From Sphaerochaeta sp. (GTDB lineage Bacteria; Spirochaetota; Spirochaetia; Sphaerochaetales; Sphaerochaetaceae), in contig JAGYOG010000026.1 of NCBI GenBank assembly GCA_018399495.1, positions 1-35,466 on the forward strand: a stretch of DNA of 35,466 nt, given 5' to 3'. A model generated the notes under the pieces. The model did not search any database. It was not told the DNA's origin and saw only the letters and a program-made list of their open reading frames with translations. Below are positions 1 to 7,656 of the stretch, in pieces (the first letter of the stretch is position 1; every line of letters starts with the position of its first letter). The translations under genes and the position numbers were made by a program.

Positions 1-537
1 GATAACGTTTTTGGCGGATATCTTGCAACAAAGCATTTGCTGGACCTAGGACATTCCAAAATTGGTTTCTTATCTTCCTCTCGTGTGCATTATTCCGAGA
101 TCGAGGATAGGTATGCTGGATTTTTACAAGCATTGGTAGAGCAGGGAATTCAGTTGGATTTATCCTCTTTTACGGTAAAATCAGAACTGACAGTTGAGGG
201 AGGGTATGTAGCCACCAACAGATTGCTCGATCAAAATCATGACATTACAGCAATCTTTGCTTCGACTGATTATGCAGCTGTGGGCTCTTTACGGGCAATC
301 TTGGAAAGAGGCTTACGGGTGCCAACGGATATTTCAGTGATCGGGTATGATAATCTGTCTATTGCAGAACACCAAAGCTTGCACCCTCTGACCACCATTG
401 CCCAACCAAAACGAGAAATCGGCATCAAAGCCTTTGATATGCTTGAAGCAGTCCTTGCTGGACATGATCAAGAAGATATCATAATGAAACCTTCATTGAA
501 GGTGAGATCAACAACCGGCCCTGCAAAATTGAGATAA
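1..537 (+). CDS. LacI-family transcriptional regulator, 3' part only
   Basis: The frame is open from the first base and ends in TAA at 535-537; the start and DNA-binding helix-turn-helix lie outside the window. What remains is the periplasmic-binding-protein-like effector domain of the LacI/GalR family. Typical signatures are DN..GG..AT.HLLDLGH near the left edge, a segment ITAIFASTDYAAVGSL (the usual 'ai.a.nD..A.G' strand) and PTDISVIGYDNLSIAEH, followed by the PLTTIAQP stretch. Such proteins are dimeric repressors or activators that sense a sugar or related metabolite. The oxidoreductase gene follows after about 16-22 bases on the same strand, so the two are probably co-transcribed and the regulator may control that pathway. 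The ligand cannot be told. Confidence 0.9.
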   Translation, partial: DNVFGGYLATKHLLDLGHSKIGFLSSSRVHYSEIEDRYAGFLQALVEQGIQLDLSSFTVKSELTVEGGYVATNRLLDQNHDITAIFASTDYAAVGSLRAILERGLRVPTDISVIGYDNLSIAEHQSLHPLTTIAQPKREIGIKAFDMLEAVLAGHDQEDIIMKPSLKVRSTTGPAKLR

Positions 538-559
538 GTGTGTAAAGGAAAAAGTGAAT

Positions 560-2149
560 ATGGAATCCCTGTATACAGATGTTTTGGTAATCGGAGGTTC
601 TTCTTCTGGTGTGTGTGCAGCTCTGTCGGCAGCTCGTCATGGCTGTGATGTCATACTGACAGAAGCGACTTCATGGGTGGGAGGAATGCTCTCTGCTGCA
701 GGGGTTAGTGCTTTTGATGGAAATCATTTTCTGCCTTCCGGTTTGTTTGGTGAGTTCAGAAAATATCTGTTGCAGTATTACGGTTCAGCACAAGAGCTTG
801 CCACAGGATGGGTGAGCAATACTCATTTTGAGCCTCATGTAGCACATCAGATTCTCACATCGATGCTGCAAGAGCAAGAATCAATCAGACAATACATGGG
901 ATATAAGCCTACCGAGATCCTGAAGAAAAGGGATGAGGATGGGGAGAGTGTCGTAGGAGCAGTATTTAGCAGTTCTTCACAAGGAGCCCTTCGCATTGAG
1001 GCTGCTGTAACAATTTTTGCTGACGAGTTTGGAGATTGTGTCAGTTTGTCTGCTCTCCCTTGGCATACAGGCCTCGAAGGACGATCGGCATTCAAGGAAG
1101 ATCTTGGACCAGTAGAGCCACTTTTGCATCCTCAGGACTTCACGTGGACTGCAACGGTGGTTGTGCAACAGCCTATACAATTTGATCAGGATACGTTGGA
1201 GTGGACTCGTACAGGAGAATTTCCCCAAATTCTAGGCTCTCCTCCAATCTCTTTGGACCGTTTTCTGTCTTATGGCGCCCTTCCTAATCAGAAGGCTATG
1301 ATCAATTGGCCCATACGAGGCAATGACTTTTACGGAAACTATCTTGATCCTTCTGTCGATAGAGAACTCTTATGGCAAAAAGCAAGAAAAAAAACCCAAA
1401 GGTTGGTACATCTGCTTCAGTCTTCTTTGCAATCAGGTTCAATAGATTTTGCTGAGGATGAGTATCTTGAAAAGAGAAACAGCGGTAAGTCTGATGGGTT
1501 GGCCTTGATTCCCTATATCCGTGAAGCGCGAAGAATATATGGTATTCAAACGTTAACGCTCAACGATGTATTGAACCCGGATGAGAGTCCATTGTTTGAG
1601 CACTCTATAGCGGTAGGGGACTACCCTCTTGACCATCATAGAGAGCAAGACCCTGAATGCAAGGAAATACAATTTCCTCCTATACAAGCATTCTGTATTC
1701 CCTATCAGACTTTATTGCCCAAAAATTTGGAGCATGTACTGGTAATTGAGAAATCGATATCTGTTTCTGGATTGGTAAATGGAGCAACTCGTTTACAGCC
1801 TGTAGTGATGCAATTAGGTCATTGTGCCGGTATTGCTGCAGCTATGGCCGTTGAAGAAAAAATAAGTCCTTCAAAAATCACTATAGAAGCACTTCAATAC
1901 TCCCTATTGCAGGAAAACGCCTATCTTGTTCCAACTCATGATGTATCTGTGGATGATCCTGATTTCATTCCGATACAATTGGCTGTGCTTAATAAAGTTC
2001 TTTTGCTGCATAGATTGTCAGAGAATTGGGTGAATAAAGGTTTTGCAGAACCCGAGAAGGATATTGAATATGAAGGAGAACGTATTACCCGCAGGGAGGC
2101 CGCTCGTAGGTTTTTTGCATCAAAGTATGGTGATCCCAAGAATAACTAA
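560..2149 (+). CDS. FAD-dependent oxidoreductase (FAD_oxidored / PF12831-like)
   Basis: A predicted soluble flavoprotein of 529 residues. The N-terminus holds a dinucleotide-binding fold, DVLVIGGSSSGVCAALSAAR, then an acidic residue in VILTEAT and WVGGMLSAAGV. This arrangement is typical of the FAD-dependent oxidoreductases of the PF12831 type found in carbohydrate-related clusters. A late segment, VLVIEKSISVSGLVNGATRLQP, followed by GHCAGIAAAMAV, matches the second FAD-contacting region of that family. I chose the ATG at 560; an in-frame GTG at 554 is also possible, because AAAGGA at 544-549 lies 4 bases from GTG and 10 from ATG. It follows a LacI-type regulator directly, so a role in oxidising a sugar or sugar-like compound is likely but inferred. 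Confidence 0.85.
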   Translation: MESLYTDVLVIGGSSSGVCAALSAARHGCDVILTEATSWVGGMLSAAGVSAFDGNHFLPSGLFGEFRKYLLQYYGSAQELATGWVSNTHFEPHVAHQILTSMLQEQESIRQYMGYKPTEILKKRDEDGESVVGAVFSSSSQGALRIEAAVTIFADEFGDCVSLSALPWHTGLEGRSAFKEDLGPVEPLLHPQDFTWTATVVVQQPIQFDQDTLEWTRTGEFPQILGSPPISLDRFLSYGALPNQKAMINWPIRGNDFYGNYLDPSVDRELLWQKARKKTQRLVHLLQSSLQSGSIDFAEDEYLEKRNSGKSDGLALIPYIREARRIYGIQTLTLNDVLNPDESPLFEHSIAVGDYPLDHHREQDPECKEIQFPPIQAFCIPYQTLLPKNLEHVLVIEKSISVSGLVNGATRLQPVVMQLGHCAGIAAAMAVEEKISPSKITIEALQYSLLQENAYLVPTHDVSVDDPDFIPIQLAVLNKVLLLHRLSENWVNKGFAEPEKDIEYEGERITRREAARRFFASKYGDPKNN

Positions 2150-2261
2150 AAGATCGCCCGAAGATAGTACAAATTATAATTCTTTTATGCTAGCATTCCA
2201 CTCATATTTCAAAGTGCTTTGAGGAACCCAATGAGAAAAAAGAAAGGCTATGTTTGACAAA
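2150..2261. other. intergenic stretch with a small inverted repeat
   Basis: No gene is visible between the oxidoreductase stop and the transposase remnant. An inverted repeat TCAAAG-TG-CTTTGA lies at 2209-2222; it has no T-run and could be a protein-binding site or chance. Confidence 0.3.
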
Positions 2262-2783
2262 TCATATTGAAACTTCATCTTCTGGTTTTGTATCAAGCAC
2301 CTCATACACAAATGGGGGATAGTCTTTAGCCCTCAAATCTTCCCATCTTGCTACCTTTGAGACGTTTCAAAGCTTATCAGTGAGCAGTGATGCCCTGGCC
2401 AGGACTGTGATTCCAGGGGTTTCCTGCCTGAATATGGTCAGGTTGGCATAGTTTTCTAAGTATATTGTACTGACACCGTTGTACCCTCTCAAATCCTGCT
2501 TGAAGGATGAGTGGAGATTATTGACTTTCTGAAGGTTATATTTGCCTTGTCTGGATTCTGTCTTGCTTTTCAGTTGGATGATAGGGAGCTCCTTATCTTC
2601 TGCATACTTTCTTGCAGCTGTTGAGGCATCGGTAACCAGGATGACTGATTCACAAAGATACCCAGCATATGCCGAATCAAGATCATCAGAACTTGGAGCT
2701 CCCATATTTAAGGGCTTTCCCCAGCAAATGTTGTTTCCCCCTATGGCAAAAGGTGTGCATACAAGACCTTGGTTCAATTCTCT
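2262..2783 (-). pseudogene. IS1595/ISXO2-family transposase remnant, C-terminal part
   Basis: On the minus strand, translation gives VILVTDASTAARKYAEDKE, then HLQ-type sequence VNNLHSSFKQDLRGYNGVST followed by IYLENYANL. This matches the C-terminal catalytic half of IS1595-family DDE-type transposases, in which a TDG-like motif precedes V(N)S.H..LK...NGV.TKYL.NYL. Further upstream LNQGLVC corresponds to the NEQVCV region of the family. The N-terminal half is absent. An in-frame TGA at 2367-2369 interrupts the C-terminus; the same frame then continues for about 34 more codons (including WEDLRAKDYPPFVYEVLD) to a second TGA at 2262-2264. No terminal inverted repeats or target duplication were found. 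The element is dead, and its inner edge abuts the start of the broken dehydrogenase. Confidence 0.7.
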
Positions 2784-3712
2784 GGTGCTGCTGCACGATC
2801 TTTTGGAAGTTCTGATGACAAGGCTTTGAATTTGCTTAAAGAGCATGGGTGTGAAGTTATTCATCTCAAAGCCACAGCTGGGAAAAGTCTTCAAGAGCAA
2901 CTTGTATAGCACATTGCACAAGCAGATGGCATCATCGCTGGTCTTGAGGAGTATGATAGTCTACTCCTTGAAACAGCCAAGAACCTGAAAGTCATTTCAC
3001 GATACGGGGTAGGTTATGACGCAATTGATGTGGCCTATGCTGCAAAAAAAACATACTGGTCACTATAACCCCAGGAACAAATGGTTCTTCAGTTGCAGAT
3101 TTCGCGATGGCTTTGATGCTTTGCGCTGCACGTCATGTGCCTTTTTTAAACGAGCATACCCAAAAAGGGGAATTTGTGCGTCCTGTTGGTGTAGAAATGT
3201 ATAAGAAGACACTTGGTGTAATTGGGACAGGACGTATTGGTGCTGGAGTAGTGAAGCGTGCCAGTGGTTTTGAGATGAAGATTTTGTGTCATGACATCTA
3301 CGAAAACGAGGAACTGAAAAAAAATCATAACGTTGCATATGTGGATTTCGATACCTTGGTCAGGGAAAGTGACTTCATTTCGATCCACACACCACTAACA
3401 GATCGCACCTATCATCTCTTCAATAATGAGGTTTTTGACCGCATGAAGCCTAACGCTGTTCTGGTCAACACTGCCCGTGGGGGTATTATAGATGAAGAGC
3501 CTCTTGCAAGAGCTTTGCAAGAACACAAAATTGGTGCTGCTGCATTGGATGAGACCGAATCAAAGACAAGCCCCCTACTGGGTATTGATACATGTATTCT
3601 CACCCCCCACGCTGGTGCATGCACCCGTGAAGCATCTTCCAATATGAGTTTAATGGCAGTGCAGAATCTTCTCGATGTGCTTGAGCTTGGAAATTGTGAG
3701 CATAGTGTCTGA
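2769..3712 (+). pseudogene. D-3-phosphoglycerate dehydrogenase-like 2-hydroxyacid dehydrogenase, broken
   Basis: Conceptual translation reads ARSFGSSDDKALNLLKEHG near the start, then HIAQADGIIAGLEEYDSLL, LKVISRYGVGYDAIDV and, in another frame, TPGTNGSSVADFAMALML, GVIGTGRIGAGVVKRA, NTARGGIIDEEPLARAL and TPHAGACTREASS. These are the substrate-domain, NAD-binding (GTGRIG) and catalytic Arg/His regions of the SerA-like D-2-hydroxyacid dehydrogenase family. Two lesions break it: an in-frame TAG at 2907-2909, and a one-base frameshift in a run of eight A at 3053-3060. The proposed TTG start at 2769 is uncertain; the natural 5' end may have been lost to the adjoining transposase remnant. The acid position appears as DETESK, unlike the commoner DV.E.EP. 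Confidence 0.8.
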
Positions 3713-3857
3713 ATCAAAGATCTGTCTTACTTTATATTGTGAAATTCTAAGGCCTTTCATTGTTTTGCGTGGGTCGGTTGAGGTAACGAAGCAAGCTGAC
3801 AGTAGAAAACGTTAGGAATGGTGAGGTAGTGTTCTGGTATCACACACCAGAGAGGTA
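3713..3857. other. intergenic stretch before ISL3 remnant
   Basis: No gene is visible. A hairpin TCTGGT-N7-ACCAGA lies at 3833-3851, just before the ISL3 remnant start. It has no T-run and is not a recognisable ISL3 terminal repeat. Confidence 0.3.
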
Positions 3858-4213
3858 ATGCAGCATGAACGGTTCTTCCCGGACATCATGACCATGGCCC
3901 TTGGCTTAACTGAGCCTTGGAGGGTAATGAATGGAGGGATGTCTGCCTCTGAGAAAAACCCAGAAAGAATGGAAGTACACATCAGTGTCGACTACCGGGA
4001 AGGTAGCAAATTCCCTTGCCCCGAATATGGACATACCTGTCCGGTCTATGACTCGAAACAGAAGGTATGGAAGCATCTGAACTTCTTCCAGTACCTATGC
4101 AAGGGCCCCGCGCATCAAGTGCAGGGAGCACAAGGTACGGTGGCGGGTGGAGGTGCCCAGAGCGAGGTCTAGCAGCGGCTTCACCCTGTTGATGGGGGCG
4201 CACTGGCCTACGG
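3858..4213 (+). pseudogene. ISL3-family transposase remnant, N-terminal part
   Basis: The translation begins with ALGLTEPWRV, continues with MEVHISVDYREGSKFPCPEY and ends with VWKHLNFFQYLC. This is the N-terminal zinc-ribbon region of ISL3-family transposases (usual form SKFPCPECG..CPV.D...K.WRHLNFFQH.C). One zinc ligand is lost: the second cysteine of CPEC is Tyr. Near 4100-4110 the frame shifts; the family sequence goes on in another frame as PRIKCREHKVRWRVEVPRAR followed by SSSGFTLLMGA. The catalytic domain is missing. This is a dead fragment with no function expected. Confidence 0.75.
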
Positions 4214-4321
4214 ATTCTGAGATTTGACATAGTCCTCTTCCTTTAGGAATATCTCCCAGACATCCTTCCAAGGGTTGTAGAACCGGAGTAGGATATAGTC
4301 ATTTTCTCTGCATCTTTGCCT
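4208..4321 (-). pseudogene. possible short C-terminal gene fragment, unidentified
   Basis: On the minus strand one frame reads ILLRFYNPWKDVWEIFLKEE followed by DYVKSQNP and a TAG at 4208-4210. The residue mix looks like a real protein end, but no start lies nearby and no family is recognised. It may be what is left of a gene truncated when the ISL3 element arrived. It could also be chance. Confidence 0.25.
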
Positions 4322-4412
4322 TTGGTACAAATGTATTGTTAGAAAATAAAATAGAATACAACCAAGAGGGTTTATGATAGGATAATCGGGATACTACAAG
4401 AAGGTGGAAATT

Positions 4413-5384
4413 ATGGGGAAAAGACTGAGAAAGGTTGGCAAAATACTCCTTTGGATACTTGCTGTTGTTGCTGTTGTTTTGATCATAAGCTCTTTGTTCC
4501 ATGCGACACTCTTCAGGCAACGGAGAAATGCAATTACCCCATATGGGCAAATGGTCCCGGTGTTTGATGGACAGATGCACATTACCGATCTTGGCGAGGG
4601 TGAACATACCGTGGTATTGCTTCCTGGAATGGGTGTAGCACTTCCTTCAGCTGACTTTGGTCCTTTGCAACGAGCCTTGGCTGAAGACTATAAAACGGTA
4701 GTGGTTGAGTACTTCGGGGTAGGGTTCAGTACCACCACCGAAAGAGCACGTACCAGTGAGCACTATGTGGAAGAAATCAGGGAAGTACTCGAGGCAACTG
4801 GGTATGAACCGCCGTATGTCCTCGTTGCTCATTCCATCTCCAGTGTGTACAGTGAACACTATGCTTCCCTCTATCCAGATGAGGTTGAGGCGATCATCAG
4901 CCTGGACGGAACTTCCACTGCCTACTACGCGGAAACCCCTGCCTTTGTCTCGGTCTTGCTCCCCATTGCCAAGGTGCAAGAGTTCCTTGGCTTGACCAGC
5001 TTGCTCGGTCCCCTGGTTACCAATAAGGGTGATGCTTTTGAGCTTGGCTACACAGAGAAAGAAATCAATGACATGCTTGTCTTTGCCGGGTTCTCGATGA
5101 ATGACACCCTTCTAGAACAGTTAGCATACTCAACCGAATTCATACGCGATACCATGAGTCTTCCCTACCCAAAAGAGGTGCCATTTTTCAAAGTAATTGC
5201 CAAGGATACCTATGAAAAGCCCAATCCGCAGATTCCTCTGTCTCCAAAAGAGTACCAGGAGCAGCATCTTGAACGTATCGGAGCGCAAGCTCAGTTTGAG
5301 GTCCTTGAGGGATCCCATTTCATCTACCAGACCAATGCTGAAGCGATTGCCATGATTGTGAATCATGTTGTTTCAGGAGAATAA
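4413..5384 (+). CDS. membrane-anchored alpha/beta hydrolase
   Basis: A 323-residue alpha/beta-hydrolase-fold protein. Residues about 9-28 form one hydrophobic helix (ILLWILAVVAVVLIISSLF), likely an uncleaved anchor that leaves the catalytic domain outside the cytoplasmic membrane. The strand before the oxyanion region is TVVLLPGMGVALPSADFGPL. The nucleophile elbow is VAHSISS with Ser141; the usual G-x-S-x-G is replaced by A-H-S-I-S. His302 in EGSHFIYQTNAEA is the expected catalytic His. Start: ATG 4413 has AAGGTGG six bases upstream, better than the GTG at 4404. The 3' end is part of a 78-bp perfect repeat whose other copy lies beyond the ABC operon, so the present C-terminus (VNHVVSGE) may not be the ancestral one. 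The substrate is unknown. Confidence 0.85.
   Translation: MGKRLRKVGKILLWILAVVAVVLIISSLFHATLFRQRRNAITPYGQMVPVFDGQMHITDLGEGEHTVVLLPGMGVALPSADFGPLQRALAEDYKTVVVEYFGVGFSTTTERARTSEHYVEEIREVLEATGYEPPYVLVAHSISSVYSEHYASLYPDEVEAIISLDGTSTAYYAETPAFVSVLLPIAKVQEFLGLTSLLGPLVTNKGDAFELGYTEKEINDMLVFAGFSMNDTLLEQLAYSTEFIRDTMSLPYPKEVPFFKVIAKDTYEKPNPQIPLSPKEYQEQHLERIGAQAQFEVLEGSHFIYQTNAEAIAMIVNHVVSGE
5285..5362 (+). repeat. 78-bp direct repeat, left copy (hydrolase 3' end)
   Basis: These 78 bases are identical to 9411-9488. They encode the C-terminal catalytic-His region of the hydrolase. The copies are offset by 4126 bases and bracket the ABC importer operon. Confidence 0.95.
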
Positions 5385-5509
5385 AGTTGTTTCTTTCAAG
5401 TATTTGTATAGCTTCATGGCTTCTTACAGTAGATTAACTATTTCTTCGTTTACCTAGGGGGGGTTCCATGGTAATCTCAGATGAGGGCATTCCTCAAAGG
5501 GAGGTTTCT

Positions 5510-6520
5510 ATGAAGAGAACACAGAGATTCGGTGTTTGTGTGCTTGTGCTTCTGTTTGTTGTGGGTACCGTATTTGGAGCCGGTTCCTCAGAGAAAGCAG
5601 TTGTTGACAGCGGAGCGATGGAAGACAAGGTAACCATGTATGCAAGTATTACCGCCATCGAACCCATCATTGAAGCATTTAGTGAGAAAACTGGGATTGT
5701 TGCAGAGAACACAAGGCTCTCAACCTCACGTTTTGTTTCTACGGTTCTTACTGAATTTGGAGCAGGAAAGCTCATGGCTGATGTATTGCAAGGGCCCCTT
5801 CCTGTAATGGAAATTCTGAAGGAGCAGGGTGTAATCTCTGATTATGTTTCACCAGCAATTGAGAATTATCCTGATTGGGCGAAACGTGATGGAATCCACC
5901 TTTTTGGTATTGAGTATGTTGCCTTGATTTACAATAAGGATCTTGTTGCACCCGCTGACGTTCCCAAGAGATATGAAGATCTCTGTGATCCTAAGTGGAA
6001 CAATCAGATTGTTATGGCAAACCCTGCCAGCCATGCGACGACTATCAGTTGGCTTGTTGGTCTCAAGGAAAATGTTTTTGAAACCGAGCAACAGTGGTAT
6101 GACTTCTTGCATGGACTTGCAGCCAATAATCCAATGTTTGTAGCATCTTTCAGCCCAACCCCAGCTCCGATCGAGAGTGGAGAAAAGTTGATCGGTATTT
6201 CCATGCCTAAGTACATTGTGACCAAAGCTCCAGCTCCTCTTGCTTGGGCACAGGTTGAACAACCACTCATGGGAAGCCCAAGAGCTATCGCAATTACTGC
6301 TGATGCTCCCCATCCAAATGCCGCTAAGGCATTCGTAGACTACTGGTTGTCCAGTGAAGCGATGTCCTTGCTTGCTGAAGAGGTAGGAGAATATGTTTTG
6401 ACTTCTGGCGTATACCCGCCAATCGATGGTATCGAGAATGCTGAGGTAATTCCCATTCGAGAACTCTCTGATGATGAACTTGTAAAATGGGGCGCAGAAT
6501 TCGAGAAGATTTTTGAGTAA
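5510..6520 (+). CDS. ABC importer substrate-binding protein, ferric/Fbp-like family
   Basis: A 336-residue exported binding protein. Residues 1-23 form a signal peptide (RTQRFGVCVLVLLFVVGTVF), followed by AGSSEK, a style common in spirochaete binding proteins. The mature part has the cluster-D fold signs of the Fbp/Afu type: ALIYNKDLV, YEDLCDPKWNNQIVMANPAS and HPNAAKAFVDYWLSSEA. The tandem tyrosines that bind iron in FbpA are not obvious, so iron is not assured; other small anions or organophosphonates are possible. Start: ATG 5510 with AAGGGAGG at 5497-5504; an in-frame ATG at 5468 lacks a comparable site. It is the first gene of a three-gene operon with its ATPase and permease. Confidence 0.85.
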   Translation: MKRTQRFGVCVLVLLFVVGTVFGAGSSEKAVVDSGAMEDKVTMYASITAIEPIIEAFSEKTGIVAENTRLSTSRFVSTVLTEFGAGKLMADVLQGPLPVMEILKEQGVISDYVSPAIENYPDWAKRDGIHLFGIEYVALIYNKDLVAPADVPKRYEDLCDPKWNNQIVMANPASHATTISWLVGLKENVFETEQQWYDFLHGLAANNPMFVASFSPTPAPIESGEKLIGISMPKYIVTKAPAPLAWAQVEQPLMGSPRAIAITADAPHPNAAKAFVDYWLSSEAMSLLAEEVGEYVLTSGVYPPIDGIENAEVIPIRELSDDELVKWGAEFEKIFE

Positions 6521-6553
6521 AAACTGATCTAACTAATGTAACAGGGTGAGCGA

Positions 6554-7642
6554 ATGGAAATTCACATTACTGCACTGAAAAAGTACTATCACAGCGAGGG
6601 AAAAGTTATCAAAGCATTGGATGGAGTGGACCTTTCCATACCAGCCAATAAGATTTTTACCTTGCTTGGGCCTAGTGGATGTGGGAAAACTACACTGCTT
6701 AGGAGCATTGTTGGGCTTGAGACTCCTGATGAGGGAGAGATTCGTATTGGGGACACTATCGTATGGTCGAGTGAGAAACAGATAGATGTACCTACAGAGA
6801 AGCGAGGCCTGGGCATGGTGTTTCAGACTTATGCAATCTGGCCACATATGAATGTATTCAACAATGTTGCGTATCCGCTGCAGAATATGAAACTTCCAAA
6901 AGCTGAAATCGTTAGCAGGGTAGAGAAGACCTTGCAATTCGTTCAGTTGGAAGGTTTCGGAAGCCGCCCTGCTACTCGTCTTTCTGGAGGGCAACAGCAA
7001 CGAGTGGCCCTTGCAAGGGCCCTTGTTGCAGAACCCAAAGTCATTCTGTTTGACGAACCCCTTTCCAACCTCGATGCGAAGCTCCGTGAGGAAACACGTA
7101 AGGAATTACGTACATTCCTCAGCGAGCTGGCGATTACTGCGGTGTATGTTACGCATGATCGCATTGAAGCACTTGCCTTGAGCGACCAGATTGGGGTTAT
7201 GAAGTCTGGGCATATTATTGAGATTGGAGAGCCAAAGAAGATTTATTTTGATTCTGAGCATCAATTCGTAGCTGACTTCATCGGGCGTTCCAACCTTTTG
7301 CCGGTCACTATAGAGAATCAAGGAGAGGCCTACACAGAAGTGACTTCGTCGATCGGCGATGTGTTGTGTGCTAGGAAAGAATTTCCTGCAGATTCAGAGA
7401 TTACCCTCTGCATTCGTCCAGAATTTGTGGACCTGATTAAACCAGGAGAGAAAGAAACGCTGCAGAATGTATTCACGGGCATCATGAAAACCATGGTATT
7501 TGTAGGCGAAGTCTACGAGAGTGAAATCCAGATCGGGGACCAGTTGATCATGGTCAAGGTTGACCCGGATTCTAACGTACAGGAAGGAGATGAAGTGGTT
7601 GTTGCCATTGACCCTGACCATTGTCTCTTGGTTTCCCGGTAG
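6554..7642 (+). CDS. ABC importer ATPase, Fbp/Pot-type with TOBE-like C-terminus
   Basis: A 362-residue cytoplasmic ATPase that powers the importer. Visible motifs: Walker A GPSGCGKTT at 39-47, signature LSGGQQQR at 143-150, Walker B VILFDEP at 163-169, D-loop SNLD at 171-174 and switch His201 in YVTHD. Residues after about 245 form the TOBE-like regulatory region (ADFIGRSNLLPV, then LCIRPEFVDLI). The length and domain order match the FbpC/AfuC/PotA group. It starts 33 bases after the binding-protein stop and ends just before the permease start, as expected for one operon. Confidence 0.92.
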   Translation: MEIHITALKKYYHSEGKVIKALDGVDLSIPANKIFTLLGPSGCGKTTLLRSIVGLETPDEGEIRIGDTIVWSSEKQIDVPTEKRGLGMVFQTYAIWPHMNVFNNVAYPLQNMKLPKAEIVSRVEKTLQFVQLEGFGSRPATRLSGGQQQRVALARALVAEPKVILFDEPLSNLDAKLREETRKELRTFLSELAITAVYVTHDRIEALALSDQIGVMKSGHIIEIGEPKKIYFDSEHQFVADFIGRSNLLPVTIENQGEAYTEVTSSIGDVLCARKEFPADSEITLCIRPEFVDLIKPGEKETLQNVFTGIMKTMVFVGEVYESEIQIGDQLIMVKVDPDSNVQEGDEVVVAIDPDHCLLVSR

Positions 7643-7656
7643 GGATGAGGTTGAAC

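Noticed and set aside
2367-2369. Recoding of TGA as an amino acid
   Set aside because: Other genes in the window, including the dehydrogenase remnant and lipoprotein 2, use TGA as a normal stop, and the element is degraded.
2542-2829. 95-residue plus-strand open frame
   Set aside because: It is mostly antisense to the transposase remnant; only the end coincides with the dehydrogenase region, in the wrong frame.
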